A stretch of DNA of 64,000 nucleotides from Diphasiastrum complanatum (Eukaryota; Streptophyta; Lycopodiopsida; Lycopodiales; Lycopodiaceae), in contig CM055104.1 in assembly GCA_029204225.1 (NCBI GenBank), forward strand, positions 51,196,763 to 51,260,762, in the 5' to 3' direction. This document shows, in pieces, positions 22,689 through 33,133 of the stretch. The position numbers and the translations under genes are program-made. Each line of letters opens with the position of its first letter. Position 1 is the first letter of the stretch. The notes under the pieces are model-generated. The model had not been told where the DNA came from and did not search any database. It worked only from the letters and a program-made list of their open reading frames with translations.

Positions 22689-24413
22689 TTACAATGAAGG
22701 AACTATTCCAAATCCAGTCTCGTGAACTCCTTGATGCATTTCCTCTGATCCCCCATTTCCCCTCTTTGCAAACCTTCCCTTGATCCTTGGACGAGTCTCT
22801 GCGTAAGCTTTCCTTGACGCATATCGAATAGTTTTTTCAAACTTCCGGTTTTTCCTCTTCTCCTTGTACCTAAGTACTCTGGCTTCCCTATCAACAGGCT
22901 CCAATGCATTGGCTTGAGGAACAAGTGGGAAGGTAGGATCTTGAAACTCTAGAGACTTAGTTGAATTTACAGGTAGATCGGTAGTACTTGCATCTGGAAC
23001 CACTCCCGTGTCGTTAGGAGACGAATACATCTGTTAGATAGAAATATACCAGACAAGAGGCATAAAAAGATATGAGTCACAGGAAGCAGATAAGTTCATG
23101 GCCTCTCTCTCTCTCCCTCTCCCTCTCTCTCTCTCTCTTATGCACTGCCACTCTCTCAACGAATGTGCATCTTGAATGGCCACTTTTTTGAACTTGGCAT
23201 TAAATGCCTGTGCAAAATTCACTCTCAGGCGTAGTTTTGCTGCATGCAAAAAAAACAATGCACATCCATTTTTGTACCAACTTTTGCTGCAAGTAGGTCG
23301 TTCAGGTAATCTATGGAAGCTAGTAGATAGCCGCAGCATCTCTAGAAAAGGCATGCAGACATTGGACAATAGCAATCTGCGAAGACAGGGCTTCAAGAAA
23401 GTAACTCCCTGCCCCCCTTTTTTGATTGTAGGCAGCCAGCTTTGGCATTCATGTGGCCCATATCTCTCTATTATGGACCCTAAGAATGCACTTTATTTCA
23501 TTTTAAGCAAAAGATTGTGCATTTAGACAAAGCATTTGCTGGAAGCAAGAAAAGGACTATAACGGTATGATTCTGCAAAAAAACATGTAAAAAGCACAAC
23601 TGGCCTTACGCTGTAAGTCGAAATTGGCGTGCAACGAATCTTCTTCCCACTCTTTGGAATTTCATTCGCATCATTGGAGCCTGGTCCATCTGAAATGGAA
23701 GGTGAAATCTGCCCAAATCCCTCGGGTGCATGGACGGGCACCAAACTATCAGCCACATATCTCTTTGGAGCACTCGTACCTGAGACATACTCCAGATCAA
23801 TATAAGGCTCTACATCCAAAGACATGTCTGAACTTTGCAAGTGGCAATTCTTTGCGAGCCTTTCCTTTCGCGATTTTGTGCAGGCATCCCTGTCAAGTGA
23901 AGGATAACCATTCACATCTGCTCTGCATTTGCTACTTATTGCATCTTTTGATGAGGCATTTAGAACTGTGTTGGGATTGGTAAGCAGCCATGATGCAGCC
24001 TCAGCCGCCGAGCTTTCATCCCCATCATCTTTGAGAAGCAAGCTGCACTCCTGATCTTCAATTGACCCATTAACAAGAGACGAAGGCACCACAGCGCTGA
24101 TGCAAGCCCCTTTCACCATATCAGGACAAATGTAGAACGGATTTATGACAGTTCTTTCGTGTCGACTGGCGAGAGGATTCGCCATGTGAATATCTACATC
24201 ACAGGCCACGCATAACGCTGCAGAGTCAGCCTTACATGTCACTGCAGCTGGGGCCTGTTCGCAAACTTGGCACAACCAAACCCTTTCGTGCCGAAAAGCC
24301 AGCTTATTGGCTCCATGGACGTTGCTGTCACACTCTGTACAGAGGTATGCCGCATCTGCTCGACAATAGACAAAGGCATTAGCAGCCTGGCATGCGTCGC
24401 AGTTCTTCGGCAT
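22689..24413 (-). CDS. COL: CONSTANS-like zinc finger protein (two B-boxes, CCT)
   Basis: Two exons: 24413-23610 (268 codons) and 23030-22689 (113 codons plus stop), giving 381 residues. The intron has donor gtaagg and acceptor aacag, joined in phase 0. Residues about 5-45 form B-box 1 ([13 protein letters not shown]...), about 48-90 form B-box 2 ([13 protein letters not shown]...) and about 316-358 form a CCT domain ([19 protein letters not shown]...). The C-terminus GFGIVPSL matches the conserved Val-Pro motif of group I CONSTANS-like proteins, known in that family to contact COP1. Family role: nuclear transcriptional regulator in photoperiod and light responses, CCT binding DNA with NF-Y subunits. 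All zinc ligands visible appear present and there are no stops, so it is probably functional. A short overlapping upstream ORF begins at 24438. Confidence 0.95.
23031..23609 (-). other. Intron of the CONSTANS-like gene
   Basis: 579 bp with canonical GT-AG ends on the minus strand, separating the B-box exon from the CCT exon, the usual position of the intron in group I CONSTANS-like genes. It contains a CT-rich simple repeat near 23101-23140. Confidence 0.85.
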
Positions 24414-24438
24414 GGCTTCTCAAGGCTCTCGAGTTCAT
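24379..24438 (-). promoter_or_regulatory. Overlapping upstream ORF
   Basis: An ATG 25 bases upstream of the CONSTANS-like start opens a 19-codon ORF in another frame that runs past the main ATG and stops with TAA at 24379-24381. If the transcript starts upstream of it, this overlapping uORF could lower translation from the main start. Whether it is transcribed is unknown. Confidence 0.5.
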
Positions 24439-25455
24439 GCAAGGCTTACAGAACTTCCTGAAGAAAACTCGTCCTCCAGTAAGTGGTGTGCTGGTGAACT
24501 TCCTTTCCTATACTGGGAGGTCAGAAGTCAATTCCGATAAATTATACGAATGAGGACATTCGAGTCCTCGATATTTTTGACTTATGAGTGTCCTTGCTTC
24601 TCCTCGGAAGATTCAGAACCTACTTTTCCATTCGAACAGAGCAGGAGCTCGACCTTCCATAATCAAGCTTCAAAAAAACGTCACGATTTTTTATATTTTA
24701 ACTCCTTGCCTTATCAGATTTAGATATCTATCACAAAGGGTTTCTTTGCTCGAACGAGCTTCCAAAATGCTCAGAAAACCCAAGCTGCCAAGAAAAGCTA
24801 TATGACCTGCCAATGCCACAGCAAAACCTCCTTCTGTGTAGTTTAAAATAGTAGCCTCGACACAAAACCTCCTGATATTAAATATTGTGACTCCTTGACC
24901 TATCAGATTCAGGTCTCTGTGAAATAAGGTAGCGTGATCAGCCTTAGAGATTATGTCTTGATTCGAAGAGTCAACCTTTCTAGCTTTGCGTAAGCAGAAT
25001 CCTTGACAAAATGGCGATATGCAAAAATCAAACTATTCAGAGATAACCACTTTTTCCCTTCGGACAGGAGCAGAAGCTCGAATACCCTTCCAGATTACTC
25101 CAAAAACGCAAGCTGCCCAAACTACGTCCTGATTTTACATATTCTTGCTCCTTGACTTATCAGATCTAGATATCTATCACACGAAGTAGCAGCAGAGAAA
25201 TTAGCCTTCGAAATGAAGCCTTGCTACAAGAACTTTAGCCTTTCAGCTTTCCGGAAGCAGAATCGTTAACGCGATGGCCGTAGAGGGAAAAGCAATCTTC
25301 ATAAAATTCCAGCGGGTAGATTTTCCAAAGGATCAGTTTCTGCAAAACATGCAGAACTAAGAAACCGGTAAATCGACAACTATTGCTAGCTCATACGTGG
25401 CTCAGACAGACAAAGGCAAGCCAAAATGCATTGTTAAACAGATTATCATCACAAT

Positions 25456-25643
25456 CATCAAACTGAAGACGCCTGATCCAGGAACGGCTTTAACGAGCAG
25501 CGTTCAAAGTAGCACAAAAGGAGCACAAATATATAAAGCAACTGTAAAGCATCAAACTGAAGACGCCCGATCCAGGAACGGCTTTAACGAGCAGCGTTCA
25601 AAATAGCACAAAAGGAGCACAAAGATATAAAGCAACTGTAAAG
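25456..25643 (+). repeat. 94-bp tandem duplication
   Basis: Two head-to-tail copies (25456-25549 and 25550-25643) starting catcaaactgaagacgcc and ending ataaagcaactgtaaag differ at only a few bases, so the duplication is recent. Confidence 0.9.
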
Positions 25644-26248
25644 AAAATGACGAGGCATGCTGACACGATAATACGACATAATAAAATAGAAAGTATATGC
25701 TTAAATATTATACGGAGTAATATGATATAGAAAATTTGATAAGTTAATTTTTAACGCTATGTTATTTCAGAAGCTGATTCATTTCCAATTCCTGGAAGCC
25801 ATACTTCTATTATGATAAATGAGGGATGTTGATATGCAGGAAATTTCCAGATATAAAATCCGAGAAAATTCGATATATCAACCCACCCCTAAGATGAGAT
25901 CGGATCAAATCGGAATCTCGATGCTAGTAAGAAGCTTTCAAGCAACCCTTTTAAACTTGAAAGCGAGAAAAGCGAGCCTTTAACCCTGAGATTCGAAACT
26001 AAAACTAGGTAACTATAAGCCTTTAACTCTGAAATATGCAACTGCAACTATCAATAGTTGAAATTGTTGAAACTAGTGAGCCTTTGCCCTGAGACTTTAA
26101 AGTATAAAAATTTGATTAATATATAACGAGAAGCTTATAATGTTTACATTACACAAGCAGGGCATTCAAATGTTGGACAATTAAAAAATATTAATTGAAA
26201 GTTATTCAACAATGACACCTCAGCTTTTAGCAAATAGTCACAATATTT

Positions 26249-26745
26249 TACACCTATGACGACAAAGATAACTAAGTTACCATTATGATGACAAAACTAA
26301 CTAGTTAATCATAAGCGTTTTAACTTTGAAATTTATAACAAAACTTACTTGATTGTTCAGCGATGAAAAACCTATAGACTATTAAACTGATCACTGAAAT
26401 GCAAACTTCCACAATTTGCCTGTGCTGAAATGCAAACTTCCACAATTTGCCTGTGAACTGTCACAATATGTTACACCTATGACGACAAAGATAACTAGCT
26501 TACCGCTATGATGACAAAAACAACTAGTTAATCATAAGCGTTTTAATTCTGAAATTCATGACTAAAACTACTTGATTGCTCAGCGATGAAAAACCTATAA
26601 ACTATTAAACTGATCACTGAAATGCAGATTTCATAAGCGTTCTAACTCTGGAATTTATGACTAAAATTACTTGATTACTTGATGAAAAGGCTATAAACTA
26701 TTAAACTGATCACTGAAATGCAGATTTCCACAATTTGCCTGTAAA
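26249..26745 (+). repeat. Degenerate tandem repeat, unit about 220 bp
   Basis: Copies begin near 26249 and 26471 (cacctatgacgacaaagataact), and a shorter third copy starts near 26631 (cataagcgtt.taa). Shared words include aaactattaaactgatcactgaaatgc and ccacaatttgcctgt. Within the first copy the phrase gaaatgcaaacttccac is itself doubled. Confidence 0.8.
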
Positions 26746-26748
26746 CTC

Positions 26749-28258
26749 CATTTTTGCAAGCACTGGATCGGATCGAGAGAACGCTTCAGATAGAACGAGC
26801 TTCATCCCCCATCTTCATGGATCGAGCCGCGAGCAGGACAGACGAAGAGCGAAGCATAAGCGCGGCTAGCTATGGCGATGGCGGTACGATCTTCACGACA
26901 GGAGACGTGGCAAAATCTGAGCGCTCGCAGGGACGATCCAACGGCGACAGGACAACGTTGCGGACTTGTAATCAAGAGACCAGAAAGCCAGAGGTGACTG
27001 GCCGTCAATGTCATTCTGAAAAGCACGATCTGCACTTTTCCTTTTCGAAATCGTAGCCGTCACAAAAACAGGTGCCCTTCATCAATGAAGAAACAAACCG
27101 GTTCCTGGGGAGTCATGCTGACGGGTGAATCTTCGTCAGGTTTGAAAGGTTACTCTGTACGGTTTCACACACGCATCTCTATTATACTTCAGTTTCCATT
27201 CCATCTCAGCCACGTGTCTCGGCCACCCCCACTTATTCTATTGCTGGTACCAAATGCTTACATTTTTCATATTTTTTTTTTTCATTCATGTGTTTGGAGA
27301 GAGTATAGGTGCCGAGTTGGTATGAACAATGGGTATCGTGGAGTGGGGTCAAGTTGTTGACTCTCATCGAAAAAGTGCAAGCTCGAATGATCATTGTGTA
27401 TTGACATCTAAGAAGCTTATCTCCGTAAATGACTTGGCCTAGTTATATACATGTACTAGATATTTGTTATACAACGGGTGGCTACAACAAGTAATCCACC
27501 GTTGGATGACGAATACCGTACGTAGCATTTGTAGATCTATAGTGAAGATTTAAAACATTTTAGCAGCTTTGGTATGGCTCAGAATTGGGCTTGCTCTTAA
27601 TGAACCTAGAGATGCTATCATTGCTCATAACATCCACGAGTTGCTTATGTATGCAAAAACAATTAACAATGGTTTCACACATAGATCATACCCGATGGTA
27701 TGATTTTGTATGCTAGGGTTTAAAATCAAATCCCTAGTATTAACGATTTTAATACTCATAATAAAACCCAAGCTCAATAGATTTTAAGGATTTTTACCAT
27801 GATAACAATATAGTAGCTAAATTCCTCAAATTTAAGTGCACCTATAAATGTTGGCTTCTCCAAATCAATTGCATATTGCATGTGGAAAAAGGCTAGGCCC
27901 TTCTAAAATTACATATTACTCTTGAAAAAATTCTACATGTTGGAAAGAGGGGGTGAAACGAAGATAACTCGAAAAAGAAACGAACACGAAAAGAAGCGAA
28001 CTCGAAACTCGAAAAAGAAACGAACTCAAACAAAAATTGTTCGTGCGCAGCGGGATAAAAAATCTGATGCAGTCTGATTTTGTTTCTGAGATTTTTTTCA
28101 TTTTTGAGAAGTATTGATTGGTTAAATTTCAAAATCTTTTTCACGATATAGAATTCTGATTCTTGTCAAGTGGAAGAGATGTAGCAGATCTAATCTGAGA
28201 TAGTTTTGATTGAAAATCTAGATCCAATCTCATTGTCTGCTTGATTTAATCTGTAAAG
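26749..28258. other. Non-coding; includes a GC-rich patch
   Basis: From about 26754 to 27060 the sequence is clearly more GC-rich than its surroundings and could be a promoter or 5' exon, but no frame is convincing. From about 27400 it is AT-rich. Around 27955-28040 it is purine-rich with repeated cgaaaaagaaacgaac. The last part is probably the leader of the Gypsy gag fragment that follows. Confidence 0.35.
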
Positions 28259-28762
28259 ATGGCTGACCCTGGAGGTACTCCTGGAGGTGCTCAATAGGAA
28301 GTCAATCCAATGATTATTAGAAGAGCACCCCATTTAAATCTACCCAAATATAATAGATTAACAGATTTAGTTAGATTTCTTCAAATCTATTTTGAATCTT
28401 GTGAAGTCTATGACCAAATTTTTTTCCAGGATAAACTTAGACTTTTTCCTATGGCCTTAACAGGCATAGTACAAGATTGGTACTATAATCCAGATGAAAC
28501 TGAACGTACAGATTGGGAGACTATTAAACGAGCCCTTATCACACAACCTCAGAAGTTTATGGAAGACCCTTTCCTACTTTTAAGTAAAATTAAAATGGAA
28601 AAGTGAGAAATGGTTCAAGATTACATTGAACGAGTAAAATATCTCAGATCTGAGTGCGAACTTGAGCTGATTAACGAAAATGCCATGATTATATGGTTTT
28701 TGTCAGGTTTACTTAAAAGGATCAGACTTGAGCTGAAATGCCATAATGAGTATGCACTTTGA
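28259..28762 (+). pseudogene. Gypsy gag fragment
   Basis: The ATG at 28259 opens MADPGGTPGGAQ, then a TAG (from Gln), then a retrotransposon gag domain: LPKYNRLTDLVRFLQIYFES, LRLFPMALTG, DWYYNPDETERTDWETIK, and after a stop at about 28605 ERVKYLRSECEL and FLSGLLKRI. This is the capsid-like gag fold of Ty3/Gypsy elements. Homology ends at about 28762. It is likely the front part of the family whose gag C-terminus and protease lie inverted at 29048-30870. Confidence 0.8.
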
Positions 28763-29047
28763 TGTCGGATAGATTAGGATGTGTCGGGTAGGAAGAAGAA
28801 ACCAATGGGATAAGTCCATGCTGCCCGGACACAAATTTCAAAGTTTTTTGTATTGTATTTTTATTTTTCAGTTAATTTGGACTATGTTACGTAGATTTCA
28901 AATCTGTGCATTTTGATTGGCCTGGTGACGGTCGAAACTAGAGAAAAAAAAATAAAAGTATCTATACAAAGGGTCTTTTTTTTTTTTTTTTAATTTTGAA
29001 ACTCCTCTAATGATAGCTTCTTCGGGTATATCACTCCATCAGATCAC

Positions 29048-30870
29048 CTAGTTGTAGCGTTGCTTCAACTGGTTCTTCTTGTTCGTAAGTGCCCTTGGTG
29101 GATCTATCCTTGAAACTTTCGCCATAGCAGATTTTTGCGACGGTTGAGCTGGTACTTTCTTAATTTCATAACGATCTGGGTCCATTTGCTGTAGGACCTG
29201 CTCATCAGTCAGTTCAGTCTCCTTGTTGTAAGTCAGAACATGTTGCCAAGGGACTAAATCATCGTCCATTGGATTCTCAATAGATTTCGCTGACAGCCAT
29301 GCTACATTTATCATATTCACTCCAAATGTAATTGGTGTGTCCATGGTGTAGCACTTGGGTGAAGATGTGCTGGCTTCAGGATCTGATTCATATTGACATG
29401 CTTGGCAGTCAATCGTTGTTAATGCATCCATCCATCTCATGACATCTGTCTCTGAATTGTAGTGACCACCCTTGGCTTGCCTCGGGCGATCTATCGTGTG
29501 ATCTGTCATGGATGATCCGTCATCAGCCTTGGATGCAAGTGGGTTCACCGCCCATGTGGTTGGATCGACCTTTACAGCCTGCTCTCTATTCTCAAAGGTG
29601 AGTTTTCCCGTACCCCAGTTGTGTACTACTTGCGCAATCCTCAACCATGGTCTTTCCAGTAAAACACGGTATGCAGATGGAGATTCAGGTATATCCATTA
29701 CTACAAAGGTGATCACAAACTGCATGCCTACTATTTTTATAAGGATATCGGCAACCACACCCTTCGATTTTACACAAGATTGATCTGCTAATACCTGTAA
29801 TGGATGGCGAATCTTGCTAGCTTCAATACCTGTAAACCCCACTTTTGATACAAAGTAATGGAGATCAAATTGACATCGAATCCTCCATCTACCATTGTCG
29901 CCTATTCATTACTAGTTTCTTTGTAGCCTGTACAATATATGAGCTCTGGCGCTACCGCTTTGGCCCATTCAGCCAAAAGGTTTTTAGCTTGTGGTGCAAT
30001 CCGCAGTAATTCCCTGAGGGGTAAACTAACATGGCTCGCCAGCAGGCTTGTGAGCCTTTCAGTGTGTGGTTCCTCGGGCTCCACCATGTGGAAAGGTGGT
30101 TCATGACGATGCAATCGATCGTTCTGAGTAGTGCACAATGGTAAACTCGTTTGTGGTCCCCGTTCGTCATCAGTAGGAGGTTTCATAGGGTTGTCCCTTT
30201 CTTGCTCTTTTTCCTCTACTTGTGCTCTCTGTACCCAGTGCCGTATCTTCTGGTACTGTCTCCTTTCTTTCCTCACATTCGGATATGGCACTGAAGTTGA
30301 GGGTTGGTCATCAGTGACCGATGGTGGTGGTGAGGGAGCCACTTCCTTTCTCTTCTGTGCTCGTGTAACAACTAACACAGAGGCATGGAAATGTTGCCCT
30401 TCCGGTGGCATCCCCGCTAGAACTGTTGCTCATTGTATTGCAATGAATTTTAATGGTGCGCTAGCAGTGTCCATAACCGCATTCTCGACAGAAGGATGTA
30501 TATTGTCCCTTGTAAGGAGATTCAACAATTCTATGTCCTTCGCCACATCCATAGCAGCCGTAATTTCTTCCACCTTGACGCTGAGTTTGAGCGGCATAGG
30601 CCGTAATATATTCATTTATGGCATGATCCATATATGGTTTATCCAGCCCATACCATTGCTGCTGCTCAGGTTGAGGTGGTACTGACATCTCTAGTTCGGA
30701 TGCTGTCAAGTTTACGTGGGCCACTTGTTGATTGGTTGGCCTTGGTGGTGCAGGTAAGGCCATGCGCTGTTGATTATTCGGTGCACCGTACCTCGATCCG
30801 CATTTGGTGCCCCTTGATGATATGGATAAGAAGTCTGATAAGGACTCCTCACGATTCTTGTGGATCCACC
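29048..30870 (-). pseudogene. Gypsy gag C-terminus and protease fragment
   Basis: On the minus strand, from about 30870 down, there is a proline-rich gag C-terminus with a degraded knuckle (YGCYGCGEGH, then CRECGYGHC). A linker (29902-30411) follows, then a retropepsin-like region with ATMVDGGFDVNLIS just before 29842 and VVMDIPESPSAYRVLLERPWL after it. In plant Gypsy proteases this segment ends with a similar RPWL motif. The catalytic D-S/T-G is replaced by DGG. Frames shift several times. RT is absent. Confidence 0.7.
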
Positions 30871-30949
30871 TATATTACCAGGTGGCATGCAAGAATTCTT
30901 GACTTGTCCATGCACACCTTTAGAATCACCTAGTGGATGGCTGAAAAGA

Positions 30950-31896
30950 ATGGGAGTTTGTCTAGATTTTGGATCATCATTAGCATTGGATGAAGATTTG
31001 GTGGATAATGTTGACGAGGTCATAGGTCCGGCCATAGTAAATGATGTTTATCTTGTTGAAGATTTTCCTTTGGGGTTATTTGAAAATGTGATGGAATCAC
31101 CCATTGAGAGCCCCTCCAAATCTTTTTCCATTGATACTATGGACCGCCCTCTTGTAGATAGAACATGTCATCAGAGACAAATTAGTGCATTAAAGAAAAA
31201 GGTTAAAACTTTGCATATTCGTGATTTGAGTGCTACTATTCTGGACCAAATACCTGACACCATAGGTATTGTCCCACCACACCTATTTGCCATCCAAAAA
31301 CCATTCAACCGTGTACGATTTGGATGTTTGCCAGAGTCTGTTGCTTTTCCTAGAATAAGTGATACATTTTAATACTGGAATTAATCTATGAACTCTTTCC
31401 TAGCTTACGATTTTTAGACGCCGACCTAAGTTTGTATATCCACACTCATGTGGATGTGCCTCCAGGTAGTTATGTCACACTCATGGTGTATGGAGGCCCC
31501 GAGTACAATTGGGGTGATTGGCATGCTTTATGCAGACATTATTGGAGGATGCAAATATATGGTTTACATTCAAATGCATGCTCCACAAGAGAAAGGGAAG
31601 AGCAAAGTGAGTTGGTGGGACGTGGAAAGTATACATACATTGATGGAAGGCCATTCGAATTTGGAAATATAGCGGGATATATTAATAGTTCTTATGGTTT
31701 TCCTAGTGTAACAAATTGTATTTTTGAAGAGCGTAACAATGGCATGGAAGATTGTTTTACTAGATTCGTTAAAGGTACTTATGTGATGGTTTGTGCTTGT
31801 TAATCATTGCAAGCTGGAGATGAATTATTCATTAGCTATGACTATAATCGTCCATTGCCATCTATTATACAAAATATAATTAACTCTATTTTGTAA
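30950..31896 (+). pseudogene. SET-domain-like protein remnant
   Basis: A first frame (about 30950-31372) encodes an acidic-to-basic, unrecognised N-terminal part. A second frame from 31363 to the stop at 31894 carries DVPPGSYVTLMVYGG, KYTYIDGRPFEFGNIAGYIN, a stretch with TNCIFEE, and, after one in-frame TAA at 31801 (from Gln), AGDELFISYDYNRPLP. The order basic turn, YxxDG, GNIAxxIN and GDELFxSYDY is that of the SET lysine methyltransferase fold. The usual NHSC is replaced by NSSYG. The gene is broken, so activity is unlikely. A CACTA transposase N-terminus lies 370 bp downstream on the same strand. Confidence 0.65.
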
Positions 31897-31929
31897 ATAA
31901 ATGATGTAAGTTTTTGGCTATGCAATGTC

Positions 31930-32030
31930 TTTTTGTAATTAAATGGTGTAGTTTTTGTTGTAATTATGTGGTGTAATTTTTGTTGTAATTAAATGGTGTT
32001 ATTTTTGTTGTAATTAAATGGTGTAAATTT
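31930..32030 (+). repeat. 25-bp minisatellite
   Basis: About four copies of a unit like tttttgttgtaattaaatggtgtaa lie between the SET remnant and the CACTA fragment. Confidence 0.85.
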
Positions 32031-32089
32031 CATGTATTAACATGTATTATATATTGCATGATGTTTTTAACGTTTATATTATTATGGAG

Positions 32090-32626
32090 ACGAAGACGAT
32101 TTTGGAGGGACTGGACTCGCTGCATTTTCGAAATGACATAGGCCAACGGTTCAAAAAATGCGACAAGCATCGTTGGAGTATCTTCGTCGATGATCGACGA
32201 GCCAACGAAACGACATCCCAATCCAAGAAGACAATCATTCGTTTGAAGCGGAAGATGATATAATGCAAGATTTGATACATTCGTGCTATCCTCCTCATGA
32301 GACTACTCCAATCGATAGAAATGATGCACAACACAATTATAGACAAGAAGCTAACTTCACAACTCAACAAAATGTCGAAGACATGAGAACCGGAGATGAA
32401 ACAAGCATGAGAACCGAAGCTACAACTCCTTTATATGAAGGGGCAAATGTTTCTAGACTGTCAACATGCTTGCTCATCCTAAATCTTCAAGTTGTATACA
32501 AATGGAGTAATCAAAGTGTTGATGCATTATTCAGGTGACTATTCATAAAACTTTAATATTTTTTGTTTCTATTCAATCACTAACTCATTGACAAAGTTTG
32601 TAACACTATTGGCAATTGCCAAAGGT
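32090..32626 (+). pseudogene. CACTA transposase N-terminal fragment
   Basis: The frame at 32263-32538 ends with TTPLYEGANVSRLSTCLLIL and WSNQSVDALFR, equivalent to TPLYEGGQMSKLKACLLL of the larger CACTA copy at 41450. This is the start of the TNP2-type transposase of En/Spm elements. At the equivalent place (32536) a GT donor follows in both copies, so the fragment ends in an intron. It is then cut by an LTR near 32627. A short frame at 32090-32262 may be an upstream exon. Confidence 0.7.
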
Positions 32627-33121
32627 TGTTACCTTCACTATTACCTGATGGCCATATTTGGTTAAGGACCTGGAATAGTCCTAATATGGTAGACTAGCCC
32701 TCCAATATTCAAGATTGTTGATCATGCCATCATTTAATTCCATGTCAAGGCCAGTTTGTGACTAATAACCTTGAGAGGACCCATACACTCTAATTGAGAC
32801 ATATGGAGTATTGCATGTATGTGTGATGGATATAGGTAGGAGGACTGCATGAAGAGATGTGATCTATTTATAATTGACCTGCATGGGGGTTGCATGGTTT
32901 CATGCACAGGACTCTACTCTCTATATAATGAGGTAGAGATTCTTCCGTCGACATATTGGGTTTAGGTTACCAGTTTCTCTCTTCTCCTCTTGCTTCAAAT
33001 GGCATGGCTTGGGGGCTAGATCTGGTTTGATCTAGGATTGGTTGGGTGGTTTGGCTCCATAGTCTCTCTTATTGTGTTCTCCTATCCTCATCTTAGGGGC
33101 AATCCTTTAGGATCTTTACAT
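32627..33121 (+). repeat. Gypsy-type 5' LTR (outer element)
   Basis: This stretch runs from about tgttacctt to gatctttaca and abuts a primer site. It shares gcttgggggctagatc and gatctaggattggttggg with the LTRs of the nested element at 36924 and 39056, and is about the same length (roughly 495 bp), so it is a related family. The left end is estimated from TG and length. No 3' partner is visible in the window. Confidence 0.6.
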
Positions 33122-33133
33122 TGGTATCAAAGC
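33122..33133 (+). other. Primer-binding site (outer Gypsy-type element)
   Basis: tggtatcaaagc, one base different from the initiator Met tRNA motif, directly follows the LTR end. Confidence 0.7.

Larger units (their letters stand above)
24439..26748. other. Upstream region of the CONSTANS-like gene, repeat-rich
   Basis: No gene is supported. The stretch 24590-25290 contains diverged copies of a block with ctccttgac.tatcagat and agcaggagctcga. A 94-bp tandem duplication and a roughly 220-bp repeat follow and are listed separately. This DNA probably includes the promoter and 5' UTR of the minus-strand gene, but the transcription start cannot be placed. Confidence 0.45.

Noticed and set aside
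26754-27056. 100-codon plus-strand ORF in the GC-rich patch
   Set aside because: Both strands are open here because of base composition; no domain, no codon pattern and no neighbours support it.
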